Notes under the pieces: generated by a model
Told to the model about the DNA's origin: nothing
The model's database searches: none
The model's input: only the letters and a program-made list of their open reading frames with translations
Made by a program: the position numbers and the translations under genes
Part shown: positions 11,238-24,475 of the stretch, in pieces
How positions within the stretch are numbered: position 1 is the stretch's first letter
Layout: each line of letters begins with the position of its first letter
Assembly: GCA_964036045.1 (NCBI GenBank)
Contig: OZ038382.1
Location: 141,558,961 to 141,622,960 of the forward strand
Length of the DNA: 64,000 bases
From: Eutreptiella sp. 'Long Island Sound 2002'
Lineage: Eukaryota > Euglenozoa > Euglenophyceae > Eutreptiales > Eutreptiaceae
Direction: 5' to 3'

Positions 11238-12109
11238 CCCCCCTCCTTAGAAGCCTTGCCTATATCCAAAGGAAGGCAAGGCCAAGGAGGCGCTCTGACC
11301 CCTGCACTGCCCTGGTTTCAAAGCTGATTCAGCAGAACAGTGGTGGGGGGGGGGCTTCGTGAGTAATTTAGATGCCACATACATGTATTTTTTTTTTGAT
11401 CTTGATATATTCATAGGGCAATTGCCCCCCAGGCGACCACACTGGTCCCTGGCACTCCTCTTAGCCTCTGGTGACCAAACCAGGGGCGCTGCAGGGCCTT
11501 CCGCCTTGACTGATGGCGCTGAGGCGCACATATGGGCCCTTTTTCTCCATGGGCATGGAAACATAATAATTCAATAAATTCAAAAAAATTATTTAGGGTC
11601 AAACCCAAGGCAACGAATTCCTCGCGCCTGAATTTAGGGCCATTTCCTGCCCATGGCGACGAATTCCTCGTGCCTATTTAGGGTCGATTCCCAACCCAGG
11701 GCGACGAATGAACGCGCCTAATTTGGGGGATTCAGGGTCATTTCCTACCCAAGGCGCCCCACGCCCATTTAGGGTGGGACCTCCGGAGGGTCAACCAACC
11801 CAAGGCGACGAATTAACGCGCCTGCTTGTGCAGTTCGGTACCTGGTGTCGTCGTCGCTGTGGTCGTCGCCCAGTGATGATGATAGACTTGGGGGCTCCAT
11901 AGGGTCCATGGGGAAGCCATGGTCTTATCCATCGTAGGAGTCAGGGAATTTCTCCTTCATCGTGTTGATGCCCTGGACCTTAGCTCCTGCAGTTTCCCAG
12001 CGATCAGCGATCAGCGATCAGCGATCAGCGTACTCCTGCAGTCTGGGCGTCGTCGCCGTCCGCAGGCCGTCACACCGCCTTGGTGGCCTTGGCGTCGGCA
12101 GAATTCTTT
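11238..12109 (-). repeat. first spacer (internal domain-like) of the array
   Basis: About 870 bp without coding potential. It has a variable G-tract near 11343, repeated GGCGACGAATT words, and a short (GCGATCA)n run with one more copy here than in the other spacers. On the minus strand it ends in a polypurine tract next to the direct repeat. Confidence 0.65.
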
Positions 12110-15100
12110 TGAAGCGTTTTGGGGGGAGGGCAACCTCCAAGCCTCCCTTGGCATGCACGTCCCCAAACCCATGAAATCCAAGACTTCTTCTCGAATTTGG
12201 GTATCTCCAAAGAATTCTGGGATCCTTGCCTCGGCCATGACACAATCTGGCGTCCTGGGCAAGAGATGAAGGTATATGTAGACAATAATAAACATGTAGA
12301 CAAGTAATATGTATATGTAACAATTCCATACTATAAAATAGCATAAAAAAGAAGACGAAATGAAGGCGACGGCGTCGCCGCCATCAGAAAATCTGACGGC
12401 TACGAGGCGTCGCCATCAGGATCTCCACTGAGATCCTGCCCAAACTGGGCCAAACAGTGGTTTTTGGGCGAAAAACAATGAAATAAAGTGATTTTTGAGT
12501 CAAAAACACTCATTTCGCGTGTCTCCCCCCAACGCGTCGCGTAGCCGACACGACGCGTTTCTGTGCCAATTCAAACTATATATGAAAAGGCCCACTGTTG
12601 GGCCACGCCATGGGCGTCTGGCTGATTCCTGGGATCGCCTCAGGAATTTTTGAAAAATGCGTGAACGTGCTTAACTTCGCAAAAATTTACCTTCGCGGAA
12701 CGCCGCGAAAAAGGTCACGCTACATTCTTATATTTCTAAAAACGATAAATCTATAATAAAATAGATTAAAATCTCCAGAAATCGTGAAATAAAACTACGA
12801 TCTGGAGCTGCGTTGCGCAGGCGACGACTGTCGTCGCCAGCCCAAAAATGACGAAAAAAGACGATTTCTGGGGTATTTTACAGAAATCCCGCAGAAATCA
12901 GGATGCCGTAACATCAACGGGAAAATTCCTGAGCTGGCCTGGCGAAGAGCGCCACAGGCTGGGCAGCGGGTATGGGTGAAGCACCCCATACCGCTTCACC
13001 CCCCTCCTTAGAAGCCTTGCCTATATCCAAAGGAAGGCAAGGCCAAGGAGGCGCTCTGACCCCTGCACTGCCCTGGTTTCAAAGCTGATTCAGCAGAACA
13101 GTGGGGGGGGGGGCTTCGTGAGTAATTTACATGCCACATACATGTATTTTTTTTTTGGATCTTGATATATTCATAGGGCAATTGCCCCCCAGGCGACCAC
13201 ACTGGTACCTGGCACTCCTCTTAGCCTCTGGTGACCAAACCAGGGGCGCTGCAGGGCCTTCCGCCCTGACTGATGGCGCTGAGGCGCACATATGGGCCCT
13301 TTTTCTCCATGGGCATGGAAACATAATAATTCAATAAATTCAAAAAATATATTTAGGGTCAAACCCAAGGCAACGAATTCCTCGCGCCTGAATTTAGGGC
13401 CATTTCCTGCCCATGGCGACGAATTCCTCGTGCCTATTTAGGGTCGATTCCCAACCCAGGGCGACGAATGAACGCGCCTAATTTAGGGGATTTAGGGTCA
13501 TTTTCTACCCAAGGCGCCCCACGCCCATTTAGGGTGGGACCTCCGGAGGGTCAACCAACCCAAGGCGACGAATTAACGCGCCTGCTTGTGCAGTTCGGTA
13601 CCTGGTGTCGTCGTCGCTGTGGTCGTCGCCCAGTGATGATGATAGACTTGGGGGCTCCATAGGGTCCATGGGGAAGCCATGGTCTTATCCATCGTAGGAG
13701 TCAGGGAATTCCTCCTTCATCGTGTTGATGCCCTGGACCTTAGCTCCTGCAGTTTCCCAGCGATCAGCGATCAGCGATCAGCGTACTCCTGCAGTCTGGG
13801 CGTCGTCGCCGTCCGCAGGCCGTCACACCACCTTGGTGGCCTTGGCGTCGGCAGAATTCTTTTGAAGCATTTGGGGGGAGGGCAACCTCCAAGCCTCCCT
13901 TGGCATGCACGTCCCCAAACCCATGAAATCCAAGACTTCTTCTCGAATTTGGGTATCTCCAAAGAATTCTGGGATCCTTGCCTCGGCCATGACACAATCT
14001 GGCGTCCTGGGCAAGAGATGAAGGTATATGTAGACAATAATAAACATGTAGACAAGTAATATGTATATGTAACAATTCCATACTATAAAATAGCATAAAA
14101 AAGAAGACGAAATGAAGGCGACGGCGTCGCCGCCATCAGAAAATCTGACGGCTACGAGGCGTCGCCATCAGGATCTCCACTGAGATCCTGCCCAAACTGG
14201 GCCAAACAGTGGTTTTTGGGCGAAAAACAATGAAATAAAGTGATTTTTGAGTCAAAAACACTCATTTCGCGTGTCTCCCCCCAACGCGTCGCGTAGCCGA
14301 CACGACGCGTTTCTGTGCCAATTCAAACTATATATGAAAAGGCCCACTGTTGGGCCACGCCATGGGCGTCTGGCTGATTCCTGGGATCGCCTCAGGAATT
14401 TTTGAAAAATGCGTGAACGTGCTTAACTTCGCAAAAATTTACCTTCGCGGAACGCCGCGAAAAAGGTCACGCTACATTCTTATATTTCTAAAAACGATAA
14501 ATCTATAATAAAATAGATTAAAATCTCCAGAAATCGTGAAATAAAACTACGATCTGGAGCTGCGTCGCGCAGGCGACGACTGTCGTCGCCAGCCCAAAAA
14601 TGACGAAAAAAGACGATTTCTGGGGTATTTTACAGAAATCCCGCAGAAATCAGGATGCCGTAACATCAACGGGAAAATTCCTGAGCTGGCCTGGCGAAGA
14701 GCGCCACAGGCTGGGCAGCGGGTATGGGTGAAGCACCCCATACCGCTTCACCCCCCTCCTTAGAAGCCTTGCCTATATCCAAAGGAAGGCAAGGCCAAGG
14801 AGGCGCTCTGACCCCTGCACTGCCCTGGTTTCAAAGCTGATTCAGCAGAACAGTCGGGGGGGGGGGGCTTCGTGAGTAATTTACATGCCACATACATGTA
14901 TTTTTTTTTTCGATCTTGATATATTCATAGGGCAATTGCCCCCCAGGCGACCACACTGGTCCCTGGCACTCCTCTTAGCCTCTGGTGACCAAACCAGGGG
15001 CGCTGCAGGGCCTTCCGCCCTGACTGATTGCGCTGAGGCGCACATATGGGCCCTTTTTCTCCATGGGCATGGAAACATAATAATTCAATAAATTCAAAAA

Positions 15101-18100
15101 AATTATTTAGGGTCAAACCCAAGGCAACGAATTCCTCGCGCCTGAATTTAGGGCCATTTCCTGCCCATGGCGACGAATTCCTCGTGCCTATTTGGGGTCG
15201 ATTCCCAACCCAGGGCGACGAATGAACGCGCCTAATTTAGGGGATTTAGGGTCATTTCCTACCCAAGGCGCCCCACGCCCATTTAGGGTGGGACCTCCGG
15301 AGGGTCAACCAACCCAAGGCGACGAATTAACGCGCCTGCTTGTGCAGTTCGGTACCTGGTGTCGTCGTCGCTGTGGTCGTCGCCCAGTGATGATGATAGA
15401 CTTGGGGGCTCCATAGGGTCCATGGGGAAGCCATGGTCTTATCCATCGTAGGAGTCAGGGAATTCCTCCTTCATCGTGTTGATGCCCTGGACCTTAGCTC
15501 CTGCAGTTTCCCAGCGATCAGCGATCAGCGATCAGCGTACTCCTGCAGTCTGGGCGTCGTCGCCGTCCGCAGGCCGTCACACCGCCTTGGTGGCCTTGGC
15601 GTCGGCAGAATTCTTTTGAAGCATTTGGGGGGAGGGCAACCTCCAAGCCTCCCTTGGCATGCACGTCCCCAAACCCATGAAATCCAAGACTTCTTCTCGA
15701 ATTTGGGTATCTCCAAAGAATTCTGGGATCCTTGCCTCGGCCATGACACAATCTGGCGTCCTGGGCAAGAGATGAAGGTATATGTAGACAATAATAAACA
15801 TGTAGACAAGTAATATGTATATGTAACAATTCCATACTATAAAATAGCATAAAAAAGAAGACGAAATGAAGGCGACGGCGTCGCCGCCATCAGAAAATCT
15901 GACGGCTACGAGGCGTCGCCATCAGGATCTCCACTGAGATCCTGCCCAAACTGGGCCAAACAGTGGTTTTTGGGCGAAAAACAATGAAATAAAGTGATTT
16001 TTGAGTCAAAAACACTCATTTCGCGTGTCTCCCCCCAACGCGTCGCGTAGCCGACACGACGCGTTTCTGTGCCAATTCAAACTATATATGAAAAGGCCCA
16101 CTGTTGGGCCACGCCATGGGCGTCTGGCTGATTCCTGGGATCGCCTCAGGAATTTTTGAAAAATGCGTGAACGTGCTTAACTTCGCAAAAATTTACCTTC
16201 GCGGAACGCCGCGAAAAAGGTCACGCTACATTCTTATATTTCTAAAAACGATAAATCTATAATAAAATAGATTAAAATCTCCAGAAATCGTGAAATAAAA
16301 CTACGATCTGGAGCTGCGTCGCGCAGGCGACGACTGTCGTCGCCAGCCCAAAAATGACGAAAAAAGACGATTTCTGGGGTATTTTACAGAAATCCCGCAG
16401 AAATCAGGATGCCGTAACATCAACGGGAAAATTCCTGAGCTGGCCTGGCGAAGAGCGCCACAGGCTGGGCAGCGGGTATGGGTGAAGCACCCCATACCGC
16501 TTCACCCCCCTCCTTAGAAGCCTTGCCTATATCCAAAGGAAGGCAAGGCCAAGGAGGCGCTCTGACCCCTGCACTGCCCTGGTTTCAAAGCTGATTCAGC
16601 AGAACAGTCGGGGGGGGGGGGGCTTCGTGAGTAATTTACATGCCACATACATGTATTTTTTTTTTCGATCTTGATATATTCATAGGGCAATTGCCCCCCA
16701 GGCGACCACACTGGTCCCTGGCACTCCTCTTAGCCTCTGGTGACCAAACCAGGGGCGCTGCAGGGCCTTCCGCCCTGACTGATTGCGCTGAGGCGCACAT
16801 ATGGGCCCTTTTTCTCCATGGGCATGGAAACATAATAATTCAATAAATTCAAAAAAATTATTTAGGGTCAAACCCAAGGCAACGAATTCCTCGCGCCTGA
16901 ATTTAGGGCCATTTCCTGCCCATGGCAACGAATTCCTCGTGCCTATTTAGGGTCGATTCCCAACCCAGGGCGACGAATGAACGCGCCTAATTTAGGGGAT
17001 TTAGGGTCATTTCCTACCCAAGGCGCCCCACGCCCATTTAGGGTGGGACCTCCGGAGGGTCAACCAACCCAAGGCGACGAATTAACGCGCCTGCTTGTGC
17101 AGTTCGGTACCTGGCGTCGTCGTCGCTGTGGTCGTCGCCCAGTGATGATGACAGACTTGGGGGCTCCATAGGGTCCATGGGGAAGCCATGGTCTTATCCA
17201 TCGTAGGAGTCAGGGAATTCCTCCTTCATCATGTTGATGCCCTGGACCTTAGCACCTGCAGATTCCCAGCGATCAGCGATCAGCGATCAGCGTACTCCTG
17301 CAGTCTGGGCGTCGTCGCCGTCCGCAGGCCGTCGCACCGCCTTGGTGGCCTTGGCGTCGGCAGAATTCTTTTGAAGCATTTGGGGGGAGGGCAACCTCCA
17401 AGCCTCCCTTGGCATGCACGTCCCCAAACCCATGAAATCCAAGACTTCTTCTCGAATTTGGGTATCTCCAAAACATTCTGGGATCCTTGCCTCGGCCATG
17501 ACACAATCTGGCGTCCTGGGCAAGAGATGAAGGTATATGTAGACAATAATAAACATGTAGACAAGTAATATGTATATGTAACAATTCTATACTATAAAAT
17601 AGCATAAAAAAGAAGACGAAATGAAGGCGACGGCGTCGCCGCCATCAGAAAATCTGACGGCCACGAGGCGTCGCCATCAGGATCCCCACTGAGATCCTGC
17701 CCAAACTGGGCCAAACAGTGGTTTTTGGGCGAAAAACAATGAAATAAAGTGATTTTTGAGTCAAAAACACTCATTTCACGTGTCTCCCCCCAACGCGTCG
17801 CGTAGCCGACACGACGCGTTTCTGTGCCAATTCAAACTATATATGAAAAGGCCCACTGTTGGGCCACGCCATGGGCGTCTGGCTGATTCCTGGGATCGCC
17901 TCAGGAATTTTTGAAAAATGCGTGAACGTGCTTAACTTCGCAAAAATTTACCTTCGCGGAACGCCGCGAAAAAGGTCACGCTACATTCTTATATTTCTAA
18001 AAACGATAAATCTATAATAAAATAGATTAAAATCTCCAGAAATCGTGAAATAAAACTACGATCTGGAGCTGCGTCGCGCAGGCGACGACTGTCGTCGCCA

Positions 18101-21100
18101 GCCCAAAAATGACGAAAAAAGACGATTTCTGGGGTATTTTACAGAAATCCCGCAGAAATCAGGATGCCGTAACATCAACGGGAAAATTCCTGAGCAGGCC
18201 TGGCGAAGAGCGCCACAGGCTGGGCAGCGGGTATGGGTGAAGCACCCCATACCGCTTCACCCCCCTCCTTAGAAGCCTTGCCTATATCCAAAGGAAGGCA
18301 AGGCCAAGGAGGCGCTCTGACCCCTGCACTGCCCTGGTTTCAAAGCTGATTCAGCAGAACAGTCGGGGGGGGGGGGGGGCTTCGTTAGTAATTTACATGC
18401 CACATACATGTATTTCTTTTTTCGATCTTGATATATTCATAGGGCAATTGCCCCCCAGGCGACCACACTGGTCCCTGGCACTCCTCTTAGCCTCTGGTGA
18501 CCAAACCAGGGGCGCTGCAGGGCCTTCCGCCCTGACTGATGGCGCTGAGGCGCACATATGGGCCCTTTTTCTCCATGGGCATGGAAACATAATAATTCAA
18601 TAAATTCAAAAAAATTATTTAGGGTCAAACCCAAGGCAACGAATTCCTCGCGCCTGAATTTAGGGCCATTTCCTGCCCATGGCGACAAATTCCTCGTGCC
18701 TATTTAGGGTCGATTCCCAACCCAGGGCGACGAATGAATGCGCCTAATTTGGGGGATTTAGGATCATTTCCTACCCAAGGCGCCCCACGCCCATTTAGGC
18801 TGGGACCTCCGGAGGGTCAACCAACCCAAGGCGACGAATTAACGCGCCTGCTTGTGCAGTTTGGTACCTGGCGTCGTCGTCGCTGTGGTCGTCGCCCAGT
18901 GATGATGACAGACTTGGGGGCTCCATAGGGTCCATGGGGAAGCCATGGTCTTATCCATCGTAGGAGTCAGGGAATTCCTCCTTCATCGTGTTGATGCCCT
19001 GGACCTTAGCTCCTGCAGTTTCCCAGCGATCAGCGATCAGCGATCAGCGTACTCCTGCAGTCTGGGCGTCGTCGCCGTCCGCAGGCCGTCACACCGCCTT
19101 GGTGGCCTTGGCGTCGGCAGAATTCTTTTGAAGCATTTGGGGGGAGGGCAACCTCCAAGCCTCCCTTGGCATGCACGTCCCCAAACCCATGAAATCCAAG
19201 ACTTCTTCTCGATTTTTTGGGTATCTCCAAAGAATTCTGGGATCCTTGCCTCGGCCATGACACAATCTGGCGTCCTGGGCAAGAGATGAAGGTATATGTA
19301 GACAATAATAAACATGTAGACAAGTAATATGTATATGTAACAATTCTATACTATAAAATAGCATAAAAAAGAAGACGAAATGAAGGCGACGGCGTCGCCG
19401 CCATCAGAAAATCTGACGGCTACGAGGCGTCGCCATCAGGATCTCCACTGAGATCCTGCCCAAACTGGGCCAAACAGTGGTTTTTGGGCGAAAAACAATG
19501 AAATAAAGTGATTTTTGAGGCAAAAACACTCATTTCGCGTGTCTCCCCCCAACGCGTCGCGTAGCCGACACGACGCGTTTCTGTGCCAATTCAAACTATA
19601 TATGAAAAGGCCCACTGTTGGGCCACGCCATGGGCGTCTGGCTGATTCCTGGGATCGCCTCAGGAATTTTTGAAAAATGCGTGAACGTGCTTAACTTCGC
19701 AAAATTTACCTTCGCGGACTGCCGCGAAAAAGGTCACGCTACATTCTTATATTTCTAAAAACGATAAATCTATAATAAAATAGATTAAAATCTCCAGAAA
19801 TCGTGAAATAAAACTACGATCTGGAGCTGCGTCGCGCAGGCGACGACTGTCGTCGCCAGCCCAAAAATGACGAAGAAAGACGATTTCTGGGGTATTTTAC
19901 AGAAATCCCGCAGAAATCAGGATGCCGTAACATCAACGGGAAAATTCCTGAGCTGGCCTGGCGAAGAGCGCCACAGGCTGGGCAGCGGGTATGGGTGAAG
20001 CACCCCATACCGCTTCACCCCCCTCCTTAGAAGCCTTGCCTATATCCAAAGGAAGGCAAGGCCAAGGAGGCGCTCTGACCCCTGCACTGCCCTGGTTTCA
20101 AAGCTGATTCAGCAGAACAGTGGGGGGGGGGGGCTTCGTGAGTAATTTACATGCCACATACATGTATTTTTTTTTTCGATCTTGATATATTCATAGGGCA
20201 ATTGCCCCCCAGGCGACCACACTGGTCCCTGGCACTCCTCTTAGCCTCTGGTGACCAAACCAGGGGCGCTGCAGGGCCTTCCGCCCTGACTGATGGCGCT
20301 GAGGCGCACATATGGGCCCTTTTTCTCCGTGGGCATGGAAACATAATAATTCAATAAATTCAAAAAAAATATTTAGGGTCAAACCCAAGGCAACGAATTC
20401 CTCGCGCCTGAATTTAGGGCCATTTCCTGCCCATGGCGACAAATTCCTCGTGCCTATTTAGGGTCGATTCCCAACCCAGGGCGACGAATGAACGCGCCTA
20501 ATTTGGGGGATTTAGGGTCATTTCCTACCCAAGGCGCCCCACGCCCATTTAGGGTGGGACCTCCGGAGGGTCAACCAACCCAAGGCGACGAATTAACGCG
20601 CCTGCTTGTGCAGTTCGGTACCTGGCGTCGTCGTCGCTGTGGTCGTCGCCCAGTGATGATGACAGACTTGGGGGCTCCATAGGGTCCATGGGGAAGCCAT
20701 GGTCTTATCCATCGTAGGAGTCAGGGAATTCCTCCTTCATCGTGTTGATGCCCTGGACCTTAGCTCCTGCAGTTTCCCAGCGATCAGCGATCAGCGATCA
20801 GCGTACTCCTGCAGTCTGGGCGTCGTCGCCGTCCGCAGGCCGTCACACCGCCTTGGTGGCCTTGGCGTCGGCAGAATTCTTTTGAAGCATTTGGGGGGAG
20901 GGCAACCTCCAAGCCTCCCTTGGCATGCACGTCCCCAAACCCATGAAATCCAAGACATCTTCTCGAATTTGGGTATCTCCAAAGAATTCTGGGATCCTTG
21001 CCTCGGCCATGACACAATCTGGCGTCCTGGGCAAGAGATGAAGGTATATGTAGACAATAATAAACATGTAGACAAGTAATATGTATATGTAACAATTCTA

Positions 21101-21982
21101 TACTATAAAATAGCATAAAAAAGAAGACGAAATGAAGGCGACGGCGTCGCCGCCATCAGAAAATCTGACGGCTACGAGGCGTCGCCATCAGGATCTCCAC
21201 TGAGATCCTGCCCAAACTGGGCCAAACAGTGGTTTTTGGGCGAAAAACAATGAAATAAAGTGATTTTTGAGTCAAAAACACTCATTTCGCGTGTCTCCCC
21301 CCAACGCGTCGCGTAGCCGACACGACGCGTTTCTGTGCCAATTCAAACTATATATGAAAAGGCCCACTGTTGGGCCACGCCATGGGCGTCTGGCTGATTC
21401 CTGGGATCGCCTCAGGAATTTTTGAAAAATGCGTGAACGTGCTTAACTTCGCAAAATTTACCTTCGCGGACTGCCGCGAAAAAGGTGACGCTACATTCTT
21501 ATATTTCTAAAAACGATAAATCTATAATAAAATAGATTAAAATCTCCAGAAATCGTGAAATAAAACTACGATCTGGAGCTGCGTCGCGCAGGCGACGACT
21601 GTCGTCGCCAGCCCAAAAATGACGAAAAAGGACGTTTTCTCGGGTATTTTACAGAAATCCCGCAGAAATCAGGATGCCGTAACATCAACAGGAAAATTCC
21701 TGAGCTGGCCTGGCGAAGAGCGCCACAGGCTGGGCAGCGGATATGGGTGAAGCACCCCATACCGCTTCAGTCTCCCACCCCAAGACCCCTATACTCAATT
21801 GTTTCTACCACTTATTGTGGTCCTACTTTGTAACTGTTTCTGAATTCAGTTGCTTGGCCAAGTCATTTTCTGTGTGGTCCTGACATCTATGCCCCTCAGT
21901 CCTAACCAGCACCATTTCACCCAAAAGAGTGCACATGAAGTGCCTAATGCAACCTCTGAGACAAAGGTCAGACCAATTTTCA

Positions 21983-21989
21983 TATAAAA
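21983..21989 (+). promoter_or_regulatory. TATA-like box in the Gypsy-2 5' LTR
   Basis: TATAAAA lies about 215 bp before the LTR end and is conserved in the 3' LTR at 32267-32273. Position fits an LTR promoter but function is untested. Confidence 0.35.
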
Positions 21990-22200
21990 TCTTTTGTATT
22001 ATCCATTTGTGATTGAATCTTTGTGTATAAACCTGCTTTGTCTATCTGCAGCCCTTCTGTGGTACACTGGATTCCAAAACCAATCATTGATTCGATCCAT
22101 ATCCTGTTCTTGCTCTACTTGCTGCTTTGGTTTGGGTTTTCAACTACAAAACCTGCAGGAATACATCAAAAGATCAAGGGCATAATTCAAGGACATCTTT

Positions 22201-22214
22201 CCGGTAGCAGAGAC
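22201..22214 (+). promoter_or_regulatory. primer-binding site of Gypsy-2
   Basis: CGGTAGCAGAGAC lies at the LTR end. The 3' LTR shows that the first base was T, giving TGGTAGCAGAG, complementary to an initiator tRNA-Met 3' end. Confidence 0.7.
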
Positions 22215-22283
22215 AGTCCCTTGTGACCTTTTGAACCGACCCTGAGAAGAAGTGCAGCACAAAAGCTCAACAACAAGTTCACC

Positions 22284-24475
22284 ATGTCCACGCCAAGCGT
22301 CAGGACCTGGCCCATCCGAACTGTCCAAGTGCAAATGGGCAGCATGGCCCACCCAATGAGTGAACCACCTTACCGAGCTCCACATCATCTCAGTGGCGCA
22401 TCTGGGTCCCAAGGAGATCCAGAAGGCAGAAGGGCGGAAGAAAATAAAGGCCTTACCACCGAGGCCTTAGCAGCACACGGTGGAGACAGCTACAGTCACC
22501 TCCACAGACGTGTAGCTGCCTCAATATCCAGATCCACTTGTCCAGCTTCATCCTCAACTGCCATTGAACGACCTGAGGAGTATGAGGAGCTGAGCAAGAA
22601 GATGGATGAGTACATCCTACATGAGGAGTACTACAAATCCATCCGTGGGGAAGATGGAGAGGAGCCATTGGCGGTACATGGATCCAGACCACGTACAGAC
22701 CCTGGGGTCCTACGCACACTCTGGTCCTCCGTCCACTGCATCCCTGCCAAGACGACTAAGACCTGAGTATCCAAGACCATGTTGTCCAACCCCAAGGGCT
22801 CCCGAAGTGGGCCCGACTCGAGTCGAGGAACAACATCATCCAAGGCCAACCTACGGTGCCCTGGATCATACGGCCGAGCTGTTGGCCAAACTCCTGTCTG
22901 GATCAGAAGATCCAGATGTGACGGCCCTATCGGAGGCCATTAAGGCTAAACTGGGTATTGCAGAACCCTTACCCAAGCCAGAGTTGCCCTCTCTCTCGCC
23001 AGGACTGAGTACCCTGGCCGAAGATCTCAAGAGATCAAGGGTCTCAAGGCTGTTGCCTAAGGTCACCTGCCCCAGCCCCTTTCACCCCCGTGCCAGGACT
23101 GTGCCTATGGCTGATCTACAGGACGTGCCTGTCACAGAGAGTGAGAGAAGAGGGCTGTCATCCCTGGCCCCTCTTGCCGGCGTGTTGCCTTCAGGCCTAA
23201 CTCCGGGGGGTGGGAAGACGGGCAGACCAATTGCCCAGGCGAACATCCAGCTGGAACTGCCGGAGTTCGACCCCAAAAATCTGCCTGAATGGGCAGAAGA
23301 ATTTGCAGAGTTCCTTTTGTTGACTGGCCAATCCCATGTGGATGTGGCCACCAAATGTTCACTGCTAAAACGCTCATGCAAAAAGAAATTTTTGCAAAAA
23401 CAGGTCAAACAGATTGTGAAAACCTGTTGTACCTGGGCAGAGGTACTCCTGAGGTTAGAGAAAACATTCCCAGTCTATGAGACTGACCTCAGCGTACGCA
23501 CACAGATCGAGGAGCTACCTATGCTCCCGGAGTTTCCATCCGCTGCGCGAATTTCTGAGTATGTGTGCGACTTGGAGTACTTATTTTCGAGGATGAACGT
23601 GGGCTCCTACGGAGCCATTGAGCCCCACCTGTGGCTCATGAGTAAGATCCCACAGCGTACGTGGGATGATTGCCGCTCCACCTCTGAGAGGAAGAGCAGG
23701 ACCCACTCGTACGATGAACTGGTGGATCTCTTGATTGAGCTAGCTCTTGAGAGAGAGAATGACTCCCACAAGGAGAAATTCCTCAAGAAGCATTTGGGAC
23801 GAGGTGGTACCCCTACCCCCGAACGTGGAAGGGAAGGGGCATAAAAATCCCACTAACACCAACCAGGGAGGTGGTAAAGGGAGGGGCAACCTACGTGCCA
23901 TGAACGAGGTTCAACCTGATGCAGGCACACCCCCCCTGTTCTACTGCCGACCTGTCAATGACAAGGGGCGACCTTGTCATGCCTCTGACTGCGATCTCCG
24001 CAGTGGCTGTATGCTGCAGATGAAACGTCAGCAGCACACCAAAGATGGGAAATAGGTGACCCATCAGGACCATTTCAGGTGTACCATCACCTGTGGGTAC
24101 TGTGGCAAACGTCGTCACTACGAGGACGAATGCCACATCAAGAAACGCGAGAGTGACAAACTCAAGCGTCAGGAGGCGGAGCGCCAGAAGACCCAGACGC
24201 CCGCCAGAAATCCCCCGGACGGGGATAAAGGTGGTAAAGGAGGTGGCAAATGGGGTGGCAAAACGGTACCCCCTAACCCCCAGAGGCGCCCGTCAGCGCC
24301 CGTTGCAACACCCACTCCTGCTGCTACACCCGCTCCCGCAGGTGACCCCAAGAAACGCCCCCAAGGGGATAACGCTACCCCTGAGGGGAATAATTCCAAG
24401 AAGAGGCGCTTGGCCTGGATGGCCAAGTCCCTCATGGCTGCAGGGGTGGATGTGAAATTCCCTGATGAGGAATAG
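22284..24475 (+). pseudogene. gag: Gypsy-2 gag
   Basis: The start ATG at 22284 lies 82 nt after the LTR. The N-terminal part (22284-22766) has an acidic helix-prone stretch. A frameshift between about 22640 and 22760 moves to the frame 22606-23844, which holds the capsid core: LPEWAEEFAEFL, KKFLQKQVKQIV, VYETDLSV, DDCRSTSERKSR. A second frameshift near 23800 leads to a Cys/His cluster (C-x10-H-x3-C-x5-C, about 23943-24008). A zinc knuckle C-x2-C-x4-H-x4-C follows at 24092-24133, then a Pro/Lys-rich tail. TAG at 24053-24055 is a nonsense change; TAG at 24473-24475 is the natural boundary stop. It is strongly similar in order and motifs to Gypsy-1 gag. Confidence 0.85.
24473..24475 (+). other. 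gag/pol boundary stop, TAG followed by G
   Basis: In frame with pol and located at the residue equivalent to the Gypsy-1 boundary TGA. The context TAG-GGG-GGC resembles the gammaretroviral type of readthrough stop, which also needs a downstream RNA structure. Confidence 0.5.

Larger units (their letters stand above)
10349..21769 (-). repeat. tandem array: seven 0.89-kb direct repeats alternating with six 0.87-kb spacers
   Basis: Period is about 1754 bp, with copies nearly identical apart from small changes and variable G-tracts. Direct repeats (TGAAGC...GCTTCA) lie at 10349-11237, 12110-12998, 13863-14750, 15617-16504, 17372-18259, 19129-20017 and 20883-21769. The array begins and ends with a direct repeat, as expected for LTR-internal-LTR units sharing LTRs. 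On the minus strand each repeat starts TG and ends CA and is immediately preceded by the purine tract AAGGAGGGGGG. A TATA-like CATATATAG lies within it. No primer-binding site was recognised and no coding capacity is visible. A composite satellite or another transposon type remains possible. GT flanks both ends, but a full target duplication is not clear. Confidence 0.75.
10070..22202 (+). repeat. 5' LTR of Gypsy-2, split by a tandem array
   Basis: LTR sequence is 10070-10346 and 21770-22202, together about 710 bp and nearly identical to the 708-bp 3' LTR at 31779-32486. The break lies between AGTGGT and CTCCC, which are contiguous in the 3' LTR. Confidence 0.9.

Noticed and set aside
10349-21769. 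Repeated small frames (60-126 codons) in each 1.75-kb unit
   Set aside because: They overlap on both strands, differ between units through indels and show no domain. The unit is non-coding.
10349-21769. CRISPR-like or rDNA-type tandem array
   Set aside because: The unit is 1.75 kb with no short spacers, and no rRNA sequence was recognised in it.
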